Shown: positions 55,428-64,000 of the stretch, one piece after another
How the letters are laid out: the number at the start of each line of letters is the position of its first letter
Numbering within the stretch: the first letter of the stretch is position 1
Assembly: GCA_036898135.1 (NCBI GenBank)
Contig: CM072511.1
Span: 43,778,515-43,842,514, forward strand
Length of the DNA stretch: 64,000 nt
From: Oncomelania hupensis
Taxonomy: Eukaryota > Mollusca > Gastropoda > Littorinimorpha > Pomatiopsidae
Direction of reading: 5' to 3'
Notes under the pieces: model-generated
Databases searched by the model: none
The model's input: the letters and a program-made list of their open reading frames with translations, nothing else
What the model was told of the DNA's origin: nothing
Position numbers and translations under genes: made by a program

Positions 55428-56352
55428 CCCGAGCTTTAAGCTCAGCTCTAGTTTTTGGATTTGTCTGTCCGTCCAGTGTTCGAGTGTCCTTCCGCAGGTG
55501 ACATTTACGCACTTTTCTCTAAAACGGATTTTTTTTTAACTTGGTATTTTGTAAACAAATAGTGAACCCTACCAGGTGACAAAAAAAATGCATATTAGGT
55601 GAGGTCATAATGGTGACCTCATAATTTAATAGCGTTTTTTTTTTAAATTAAATAAAATCCTATTTCTCCCAGACTGCTGGACGAATTCGGTTCAAATTTG
55701 GTACGTACTTCGACTTCACCTAAAACCAAACTTGCAACATATCTGGTGACGTAATCGTCGTGACTTCATTTTAAAAAAGATTTTTTTTTTTAAAATATCC
55801 GTAACGGTATGTACTTAGAGTGTACAGATGCCTTGAGCCTTAAACAAAACTTTGGTATATTGAATGACGTCATCGTGTGATGTAATCATGGTGACGTTAT
55901 ACCTTTTTTTTTTCTAACCCTATTTTCTCCCAAAGTACTGGAGGGATTTTGTTCAAGCTTGGTAAATGCATAGAGTTTACCTATGCCTTCAATGTAAAAC
56001 CAAACTTATGCACATCACATGATGTAATCATTATGACATCGCCGTTAACATTTGTAATATATTTGTTTACATTTCCTTTTTTTTTTCTTTTTTAAAAAAA
56101 AAATATTTTTGTTTACTTCGTATGTAAGTAGAGTGTAACGATGCCTAGAACCTTAAACAAAACTATGGAATATTGAAAGACTGCATCGTGTGACGTCATC
56201 ATGGTGACGTCAAAATTTCTTGTTATTATTTTTTTTTAATCCTATTTTTTCCAAACTTTTGGAGGGATTTGGTTCAAGTTATACTTTACTTATGCCTGCA
56301 ACGTAAAACCAAACTTTTGCTGATCGAGTGATGTAATCATGATGACGTCGCC
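55420..56352 (+). repeat. Family F dispersed repeat with internal duplications and CRE-like palindromes
   Basis: Two to three imperfect units of about 320 bp, each with AAACCAAACTT, a G(A/G)TGA(C/T)GTAATCAT-like phrase, CTATTTTCTCCCAAA..CTGG and GGATTTGGTTCAAG. Perfect TGACGTCA palindromes at 55865, 56191 and 56205. An inverted copy lies at 60365-61108. It encodes nothing. Confidence 0.65.
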
Positions 56353-56384
56353 TTTTATTTTATTTTAGTTTAGTTTATCGATCT

Positions 56385-56430
56385 TACATAGTGCTCTTCC
56401 AGCTCAAGAGCTGCTCAAGGCAAAGCCAGT
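56385..56430 (-). mobile_element. SINE D / CR1-like LINE tail fragment
   Basis: The minus strand reads GCCTTGAGCAGCTCTTGAGC, then TGGAAGAGCACTATGTAAGA, the shared tail motif. About 45 bp only. Confidence 0.65.
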
Positions 56431-56497
56431 TTGCATTATTAGGCACTCCGTCTAACTTCTACTCCCTTTTTGTCCTTCTTCTTATTTGTCTGAAATA

Positions 56498-56755
<258 letters not shown>

Positions 56756-56756
56756 T

Positions 56757-56829
56757 TACATTACATGGTTATTGTTTTAGGTCCAGCGGACTCTTCCGAG
56801 CAAAATCAGGACAAGAGTAATAGTAGTAA

Positions 56830-56880
<51 letters not shown>

Positions 56881-57785
56881 CAGTAGCAGCAGTAGTAGTA
56901 GTTTCTCCTTGTAACAGCTATCGGTGTAATATATAACAGATTTAAGACTGGATTTAATGGGTATTGTCTAATATTAAAGATGTGAATAGACGTTAGATTA
57001 AATAAATAAATCTTTTTTTTAGTACTCCTGCAAATTGATCCAAACTACGTCTGAAATATTTCAGGGAGCATTGCTTTAAAAGTGTTGTAGAAAGCTAATG
57101 GTTTTCTTCAGAGATCATGTCGACAAAGTATTCTCAATATTTTATATCTGCTGTAGGATCCTCGCCCACCATTGAGAACGAAGAAGATGGCTAAGAATTG
57201 TTTTCGAGAAGAAAACGGCGAAGAAAAAAGTAAGAAGAAAGTAAGAAAGAAAAAAAAAGCAAAAACTGAATAATTAAGAGATCTGCTGAAACCACCCTAA
57301 TGGTAACACTGAAGACACTCCACCAGCGGGTCACTTTACATTAAAGGCATCCCATGCAGAGGACGCCGAGGCTGTACTCTAATTTATCGAACCCCCGTTT
57401 ACAAAAACAAAATAGAATATAAACAACTGTATAAAATATTAACAAACCACATACATATAAAATGCCTACATTGCTAAATAATAATTCCATAGAAAGCCCT
57501 AGTGACCATTTGGCAGAAAGCGTGCAATATCCGCAAGCTGACCCAACAGACCTCATACACAAATGAGGAGCTTTGGGAGAGTATTCAAGAAAAAAAAAAA
57601 GGAAAAATGTAGGTGACCGGTCTAGCGCAGAAGATAGTAGACCGATAGAACAGAGTATGAATGAGAAAGAACAAAGGGGGAAGACACCTACAGTGGGAAT
57701 TTATAGCACTAAATTACATGAAAGTGGGGATACTATTTATACAGAATCCCCCAGCTTTCCCACGGGGTTTATAATCTGGGAAGAT
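56757..57785 (-). mobile_element. Family E copy, apparently split
   Basis: 56757-56815 is the family E 3' tail (minus strand, CATTACATGGTTATTGTTTT, then AGGTCCAGCGGACTCTTCC). 57282-57785 is the remaining body (GATCTGCTGAAACCACCCTA ... CAGTGGGAATTTATAGCACT ... CCCCAGCTTTCCCACGGGG). The 470 bp between holds a (TAG)n array (56816-56906) and unrelated sequence, so this looks like one element interrupted by later sequence. Two independent fragments are also possible. Confidence 0.6.
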
Positions 57786-57849
57786 TTGTGTTCTTGTTAC
57801 TTGACGGAATAGTTATGTTTATATGCAATTGGTATGCATTAGTATTTAT

Positions 57850-58250
57850 ATTTATTAGTAATGTTTTGTCGTCAATGTGATTGACAGTAACTTTCACTTT
57901 CAGCCGACTTCACTTTGATTGGCTATTGTGCACACAACATGTGCTGCGCCATTTAAAAAAACAAAAAAACTACGTTCGCTTATGACAAAAGGTTGCCCAG
58001 AAGCAAACATAGTTCATGCGGTGCAATCGCTAACGTTTTGTGGCGCTTTTATTCTCCACAACTCGGGGCAGGACTGTTTGTACCAGTGACGTGTGGCGTT
58101 GTTTGGAAGGAGACAGCTACTGTAGTATAGACAGCACGAGGTGTTTGATCCTTTATTTGCAGCCTTGTTAACACTGTTTAAGGGAGGTAACTGTATAAGG
58201 GGAGATAATGGAATGAGCTAGAAAATGGCGGCTGTTCTATCGATTTTCCT
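57850..58250 (+). promoter_or_regulatory. Promoter-like stretch, weak
   Basis: Contains GATTGGCTATTG (inverted CCAAT), a GACGTG motif near 58088 and AAAATGGCGGCTGTT at 58222, a YY1-like start-site motif whose ATG opens only 20 codons. This is a suggestive cluster and not proof of a promoter; no downstream exon was identified. Confidence 0.2.
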
Positions 58251-59740
58251 TATCAATTATTATACTGAGCTAATTCGTTCCATTTAACCTGCAACTACGC
58301 CAGATTTAAAAGAAAACGCTGGCCAGTAGATTAGCGTTATGTTAGGTTTAGTCTCCAGGTACAATTGTAGAGAAGTTTTAGGTGGGATTCATGAGACTTT
58401 ACAGAATTCCTGAAATTGCTTCGGAGTTCGAAATCTTTGGTTTAGAAACTTCGGCATCGAATATCAAATGCTGTTCAACTTCTTAATTCCTTAAAAGAAA
58501 ATAAAAATCGATCCACGTTTTAACAGAGAAATTGAAGTAGAAGGAGGCTACAAAACACCAAGATACAAACTCCTTACAAAAGTAAATTTTTAAAACATGG
58601 TAAAAAGGCAGAATGATGTATTGCAGCCACAGATAAAACTAGTGTAGATGAAAGTTTGAGAGAAAAACAAGTTTACATGTAGGACAGAAAATAAATAGTC
58701 TGGAAAGAGGACAAGTGGTGTTTAAAGGTCACATGTTTTGACAAGACACTAATGACGCACCAAGTAATGGAAGTATTTCACACTAGTATACACAATATGA
58801 AAGACCTGTTTTGAGGTTCTAGGATGTTTTTCTCTTTGCTCATGACGCAATACCTAAGTAAGGGAAATGCACTTAGACCCAGGTGCAAACGATCATTTTA
58901 ATATTGGTACATCCTGGTTGGAAGTGTTCAACCGTCTGCGCCATACATTGATGGTATCGGAGAAATGGATGTCCTTTCTAGATTCGGGACAGTTTTAGAG
59001 CGACTCTCAATAGTTTTATAGCATGTTTTTCCCACCACTTACTGAGGCTAAAACGAAGGAAGAGAAATACTAGCCTCCATATATGCAAATAAATATTTTA
59101 ATAGTCTACCACTGTAGTTGATATTCTAACTGATCGGTGTTCTTCTTATTGCATGAAACGAGGGGGAAAAAAAGAAAAAAAAGGAAGTGGGTGGTGTTGT
59201 CACTCGGCTTTATCCGAACAAAGCAAAATTTAAAAAAAAACATTTAAAAAAAAGAATAATAGTCCCCTATATGAACTATGTTCAGTAATCAAACTGCACG
59301 CCTTTTTTACCGGTTGTAGGCTTAATCGTTATAAAGTTGCTTTTGATACATCCACTATCTGGCGAACATCTTTTTTTTTAACGTTTTTACTCATTTTGTA
59401 TTTTGTATCAATTTGGACTGGATTTTTTCCAATTTCTTCATGATGTTGGGCCTGAGACAATTTGCATGCACACTGTGCATAATGTTAAAGCCAACATGTA
59501 TCAATGAACTGTAGTCTAACTGAATAGGTATATATACAGATTTGACGTGATGCTTTTAATACATGGCTTGATAAAGATTTGAATAAAAATCTAAATATTG
59601 CTTTAGACTTCTACTTGGGTGTTGCTGTTTGTTAGTTGTTTTTTTTTTTTCACCTCAAAACCAATAAGTGGATTAGTATTCAAGTGTTATGATAGTGCCA
59701 AAAAAAGTTACCCGTATTTTACGATTTTTCCTATATTTTG
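58251..59740. other. Unassigned AT-rich sequence
   Basis: No gene, tRNA or named repeat seen over about 1.5 kb. One of the plainest stretches of the window. Confidence 0.45.
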
Positions 59741-59741
59741 A

Positions 59742-59831
59742 GAAAGAGAAAGATGGAGTATGCTGGTTAAACGATCATCTGTGGTGCTCCTACGACCTCG
59801 GGGTTACGGGAAAGGATAGGATAGGATACTT
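59742..59831 (+). mobile_element. RTE-type LINE, last 90 bp (R8)
   Basis: AGAAAGATGGAGTATGCTGG, TTAAACGATCATCTGTGGTG, GGTTACGGGAAAGGATAGGA and TAGGATA: the extreme 3' end of the RTE family with its pentamer tail. Confidence 0.85.
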
Positions 59832-59877
59832 GCTTTCATTACCTTGAAAACACGACTCCCTGGTTCCTTGGGATTTC

Positions 59878-59975
59878 GAGGTCCTGATGCGGTTCTTTGC
59901 AGTCCGCTGGACCCTATAAACAATGATTAACCAACTAACTTAGATCGTCCTCTATACGCTTACTGTGTCCGGAAA
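59878..59975 (+). repeat. Family E subtype tail and a GTGTCCGG-family tail
   Basis: GAGGTCCTGATGCGGTTCTT, then TGCAGTCCGCTGGACCCTAT (59888-59930), is a family E subtype 3' end. TACGCTTACTGTGTCCGGAA (about 59953) is a diverged copy of the element end seen at 1457 and 53096. Confidence 0.6.
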
Positions 59976-59989
59976 CGTAAATTTTACTC

Positions 59990-60364
59990 AAAAAAAAAAA
60001 AAACAAAAAAAAAAACAAACCTTGTGAGTTCAAGCCAATCATTGCAACAGCTCATGGATGATGTCTGAATTAAACGTATTACTTCGTTTTTGCTGGGACC
60101 AACGCTTATAATTAAGATATTGTGCGTTATACTGTCTTATGGTCTAAAATAATATTTATATCCCTATATATACCTTTTTCCATTGGCTTGGTGATATGAC
60201 ATTTGTGCACTTTTTATATGATGATAGAAATATGCTTTGAATGCATGCCATCTGTTTTTCCCCGTAACAAATTGATCTAATTTCAATAATGCACAGGTGC
60301 AGAATCAATGACAATGACAATGACAAAACTGCTAAGTCTTTCTTTGTTTTTTTTTTTTCTTCAC
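59990..60364. other. Unassigned sequence
   Basis: Poly-A-rich start (59990-60020). No gene seen. Confidence 0.4.
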
Positions 60365-60738
60365 AGTAGTATTTTAGTGTACTCTTAAGTTTAAAGTCTT
60401 ACCGGGGTAGTATTTCGATAACAACTTTTTAACCTTGTCATTCTAATCAGGTCCACAGGCAGTCTAGACATCTTTACACTATAATACTTACAGCAGTTTA
60501 AAGAAAACCCATTTTAACGTCATGTTTTAATATTACGTCACCACGTTGGAGTTATTCGATTTACTATAGTTTTGTTTTAGGCTCACAGCATCTGTACACT
60601 CTAATTACATATGAAGCTTTAAAAAAAATTTAAAGATATGTTTTATAAAAAAAAAAATTGACGTCACGATAATTTCCTCATCCGATTTGCATAAGTTTGG
60701 TTTTACCTTGAAGGCCTAGGTAAAGTCTAAGTACATAC

Positions 60739-60795
<57 letters not shown>

Positions 60796-61108
60796 GAGAA
60801 TTTATAACGCGCACATATCTCAACACAAGGCGACTCAAGGCGCATTCCGAACTTGAACCAAATCCTTCCGGTAGCTTGGGACAAAATATGATTAGAAAAA
60901 AAACAGCAATTAAATTATGATGTCACTATGATCATCCGATATGCATAATTTGTTTTTATCATCTGGGTGAGGTCACTATTTTCTAACTAAATACCAAGTT
61001 TCAAAGAAATCCGTCCATTCGTTTCAGAATGTCACCTCCAGACAAAAGGCGGACGGACGGATAAGTCCAAAAACAATAGTTCCCCTGCTTCGCTCGTGAA
61101 CTAAATTA
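60365..61108 (-). repeat. Family F, inverted copy with LINE-tail insertion
   Basis: The reverse complement matches 55420-56352: GTTCACGAGCGAAGCAGGGG replaces GTTCCCGAGCTTTAAGCTCA, then TCCGTCCGTCC, GAGGTGACATT, AATAGTGACCTCACC, CAAGTTCGG and GCATCGGATGA-like phrases. TGACGTCA at 60659. At about 60738-60855 a minus-strand LINE/SINE D-type tail (ATGCGCCTTGAGTCGCCTTG ... GCGCGTTATAAATTCTCG, then ATT repeats) interrupts it. Confidence 0.6.
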
Positions 61109-61555
61109 AAACGATTTAAAATGCGCACATATATTGCCATTACCGCGATTCTTGCGTGAAGAGGCGTTTCACAGTTGTGACCATGGTGGTAGAAGCCTAA
61201 TTAGAAAGCAAGAGAAAAAGGTTTGACAGACAGAGAGAATTAGAAAAAGGGAGAAAGTGTAAATTTATTGTTATACTGGTGTGAGAATTTAATAAACGAA
61301 ATTTTCACTCTTAACGCGTTTTCTTGATTATTTCCTCGTGAACATGTTTCGTTCATTCATTGATCATTGATGGCTGTGTAGTATTTACTTGTGCACGTGC
61401 GGCGACTTCTGATAGAGTTCTTTGCTTGTTCTACTAGATGAGTGTGGTTGATTGGTCTTTTGTGAGTGTTTGTCTATATTAAACTACCAGTCAGAAATCA
61501 GCACAAATGAAAGTGTGAATCATTTGTCAGCGCCTTTGGCTTTTAATAAAGAGCA
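61109..61555. other. Unassigned sequence
   Basis: No gene or named repeat seen before the Rex1-like LINE. Confidence 0.4.
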
Positions 61556-61564
61556 AGTAAGAGT

Positions 61565-62589
61565 GCATACAAACCCAATCGTAGTACCGACGACGCTACT
61601 CTGACGCTTCTCCACAATGCTTATGATCACTTAGAGACCTCTGGTTCCTTTGTCCGTAGTCTATTTATAGACTTTTCATCTGCTTTCAATACCATACAGC
61701 CACACCTCATGGCTCAGAAGCTTCTGTCTTACACTGTCCCTCCTATAAACTCGTCCTGTGGATCGTTCACTTCCTTGTGTCCAGATCTCAGGTCGTCCGC
61801 TTTCACTCTGCTGTCTCATCTCTCAAACAAACGTCCACAGGAGCTCCTCAGGGTACGGTTCTTTCTCCGGTACTTTTCACGCTGTACACAAACGACTGCA
61901 GAGGAACTGACGCCACACCGGTCATAAAGTACTCGGACGATTCTGCCCTTGAGGACCTGCCCAATTCAAATGCTGTGTATTTATCTGCAGTTGAAAGGTT
62001 CAGCTTCTGGTGCAAATTAAACTATCTGGACTTAAATGTCAAGAAAACTAAGGAACTGGTCATTGACTTTCGTAAAAACAACGCTCTCATTCCAGACCTT
62101 GTCATTGTTGGTGTTACAGTCGAGAGAGTCACTCAATACAAATACCTCGGAACCATCATTGACGAGAAACTGAACTTCACTGCAAACACCCAGGCCATCC
62201 ACAAAAAATGTCAGTCTAGAATTTACTGCCTTAAAAAACTTCGAAATCTCCAAGTCAGTAGCCGAATCCTTCTGACTTTTTACTCTTCTTTTATTGAGTC
62301 CGTTCTTACCTTTTCTTTTATCTGCTGGTATGGAAGTTTGTGCGTAAAAAATAAAAGTGTGTAGGGTCGAGTGGTGAATGTCTGTGGGAAGGTTGTGGGA
62401 GTGAAACAAGAGAGTTTGCAGGTGTTGTATGAAAGGCGTGTTGTGCGGAAAGCCAGTTGCATTGTGCTGGATAGCACTCATGTGCTTGCGCACCACTTCC
62501 AGCTCCTGCCTTCTGAAAGGCACTACCGAACACCAAGGGTCAGAACTCTCAGAACGAGAAACAGTTTTATCCCAAAGGCTGTCTCATAA
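61565..62589 (+). pseudogene. Reverse transcriptase of the Rex1-like LINE
   Basis: Pieces in order: SFVRSLFIDFSSAFNTIQPH (catalytic Asp, about 61650), a frameshifted stretch, then frame 61777-62364 with TGAPQGTVLSPVLFTLYTND, IKYSDDSALEDL (DD intact), FSFWCKLNYLDLNVKKTKEL, TQYKYLGTIIDEKLNF, KKCQSRIYCLKKLRNLQVSS and LLTFYSSFIESVLTFSFICW. A TAG at 62362-62364 interrupts the C-terminus, which continues as a 3' frame (VVRKASCIVLDSTHVLAHHF, FQLLPSERHYRTPRVRTLR...) to a TAA near 62589. Endonuclease missing. Confidence 0.85.
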
Positions 62590-62600
62590 TTTAATAAATG

Positions 62601-62602
<2 letters not shown>

Positions 62603-62635
<33 letters not shown>

Positions 62636-62660
62636 TGAGTGTGTGTGAGTGAGTGTGTGT
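62603..62660. repeat. (GT)n microsatellite
   Basis: GT/GA-interrupted run inside the Rex1-like LINE 3' UTR. Confidence 0.95.
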
Positions 62661-62994
62661 GTTTTATTATTTGTCCAAAATAATTTCATTTAACAGTTGC
62701 TGTCGTTTAATGTTAGCATGCAGAAGTGTAATTATATTAATGTGTGACAGTTTTATCCTCATTGTCATTATCATTGCTGTTGATATTATTATTGTGATGT
62801 TTATTCCTTGTTGATTGTAATTGTACACCACAATGTAATTTCTTGTAAAAGATAATAAAGTTGTCTTATCTTATCTCGTATCTCTCCCTCAAAGGGCTGA
62901 GTACCAGTAGCAGTTAGTGTATCTGCATAGCAAAAATAATCAAAATCAAAATCAGTCAAGTCATTTTGAGATGTTTTTCAACAGAAAGTGATAT

Positions 62995-63305
62995 ACTGAC
63001 TAACGTTCTATCGACCGGTCAAATAGCGGGACTGCCTCTGAATGATAGGTAATGAGTTGACGTTTACCAAATGTTACCAAAAGTCATCAAAATCGGTTTG
63101 TCCGCTTTTGAGATACCGTGCACATATTTCACCTCTTCGGACTTGACTATTAAAAGACCCCAATTCGAAGGATTTATTTACTTTTGGCGAAAACGGGTTT
63201 CCGCATTGTTAAAGTGGGCTTTCGTTGATCAAGCCAACCACTAAGGTTTGAGTTTTCCATTTCGGTTCTGACAGGGAGTGATTTCCCTGTTTTAAACGGT
63301 ACATC
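62995..63305 (-). repeat. Family G fragment and inverted family H copy
   Basis: 62995-63125: family G-type phrases (TCGACCGGTC, GTCATCAAAATCGGTTTGTC, TTTTGAGATACCG). 63140-63305: reverse complement of family H at 54560 (TTTACTTTTGGCGAAAACGG, AAAGTGGGCTTTCGTTGATC, GACAGGGAGTGATTTCCC). Confidence 0.55.
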
Positions 63306-64000
63306 GATACCATAGCTGTGAGTATGTGACCTTTGATCCTTTTTCTGAGTGAACAACAAAAATGACTGGTTCTGTCTGTTACCGGCTTTGGGGGCTGCTA
63401 TTTTTAGCTCCAGAATGGTGGCTGGCTAGCCACCGCCTGTTGCTATTAATAGGCACAACAACTACGGAATTTATTCGTTTTAAAAATACTTTGGAAAGAG
63501 TTTTTTTTTGTGGTAAGCTTATTTTTTCAGTGAGGCAACACTCACTATGGTCAAAGTGGGTCCCTTTAAGCTAGAATAAATACGACATCACGGGAAGCAG
63601 GCTACTACCCTTGATAATTGTAGTAGTAATTGGTAGTATAGTTAATGTAAAGTTCTTGGTCTGTATTTTCCTGTATTTTTATGGTCAGCCACGTAATGGA
63701 CATCCGAAATTAGAGTTAACTATGTACGTTCATTATGTCTTAACGTAAGCCTACTTGTCTAATTCGTTTGTTTATTTGTACTGGCTCAGTCAGTCAAAGT
63801 GTCAGTTTTAATTAAGTTCTGTCAGTGTAATTTATTGTAATTAATCTGTACTGCATTTTATTGTATTAGACCGTGTGTGTGTGTGTGCGTGCGTGTGTGT
63901 GTGTGTGTGTGCGTGTGTGGGTGTGTGTGTGTGTGTGTGATAAAATGTGTTTAAATTTTTGTTTAATTGTACGGCAAATGTGCGAATTTCTCTTTATATG
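63306..64000. other. Unassigned sequence with (GT)n
   Basis: GT microsatellite at 63872-63937. A 70-codon frame (63362-63574, +) has no recognisable motif. Nothing else supported to the end of the window. Confidence 0.5.

Larger units (their letters stand above)
61556..62876 (+). mobile_element. Rex1-like LINE (CR1/L2/Rex1 group), 5'-truncated
   Basis: 1.3 kb on the plus strand starting within RT motif 2 (AYKPNRSTDDATLTLLHNAY). 3' UTR with GT microsatellite (62603-62660), then TTGTAAAAGATAATAAAGTT and a GTCTTATCTTATCT tail at 62876. The AATAAAG plus pentamer-like tail is characteristic of Rex1-type elements. Untranslated tail and truncated 5' end; coding broken as described in the RT entry. 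Confidence 0.8.

Noticed and set aside
58220..58285. Short frame starting ATGGCGGCTGTT
   Set aside because: Only 20 codons and no splice donor; kept as part of a weak promoter-like stretch.
62032..62523. 163-codon minus-strand frame
   Set aside because: Antisense shadow of the Rex1-like reverse transcriptase.

Overview
This is repeat-dominated genomic DNA from a multicellular animal. It is AT-rich and packed with microsatellites. It carries LINE, SINE, LTR and DNA-transposon families, intron-like spacing and no operons. The tRNA-derived SINEs, RTE and Rex1-like LINEs and hAT-like elements, together with the overall texture, fit a lophotrochozoan, most likely a marine gastropod mollusc. That placement is inference, because no host gene here is diagnostic.

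Layout. 0-0.9 kb: simple repeats and a SINE head. 0.87-7.6 kb: an RTE LINE fragment abutting a Ty3/gypsy-class LTR retrotransposon (1270-7613) whose pol places integrase before reverse transcriptase (Gmr1-like order). Its gag is split by a 638-bp MADF-bearing, Harbinger-like element, and its RNase H is missing. 7.6-24 kb: SINE pieces, many microsatellites, copies of a non-coding retroelement called family E here, two hAT-type non-autonomous elements and RTE fragments. 24.4-28.3 kb: a tentative three-exon host gene whose introns carry an RTE copy and a SINE. 28.3-36.2 kb: SINEs (one nested in another with a perfect 11-bp duplication), LINE 3' ends and family E. 36.4-41.9 kb: a probable 5.5-kb DNA transposon with matching inverted ends around a broken DDE-transposase-like gene. 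41.86-45.2 kb: a decayed I/Jockey-type LINE interrupted by family E and three SINEs. 45.3-47 kb: a degenerate tandem array, a long palindrome and SINEs. 47.8-54.4 kb: a CR1/L2-like LINE and RTE LINEs. 54.5-61.1 kb: inverted dispersed repeats, one rich in perfect TGACGTCA palindromes. 61.55-62.88 kb: a Rex1-like LINE.

How the parts relate. Most of the sequence is explained by successive retrotransposition. LINEs supply reverse transcriptase; one SINE group shares its 3' tail with the CR1-like LINE here, a classic parasitic pairing. RTE copies end in a pentamer (GGATA) tail, Rex1 in a TTATC tail, and SINE A and the CR1-like LINE in ATT runs that have grown into microsatellites. No rRNA, no convincing functional tRNA gene and no CRISPR array was seen. 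The only host-gene signals are the model at 24.4-28.3 kb and two GC-elevated or promoter-like stretches (13.1-13.45 kb and 57.85-58.25 kb).

Repeat names A-H are labels for this window only. Boundaries not fixed by target-site duplications are approximate to about 5-20 bp.
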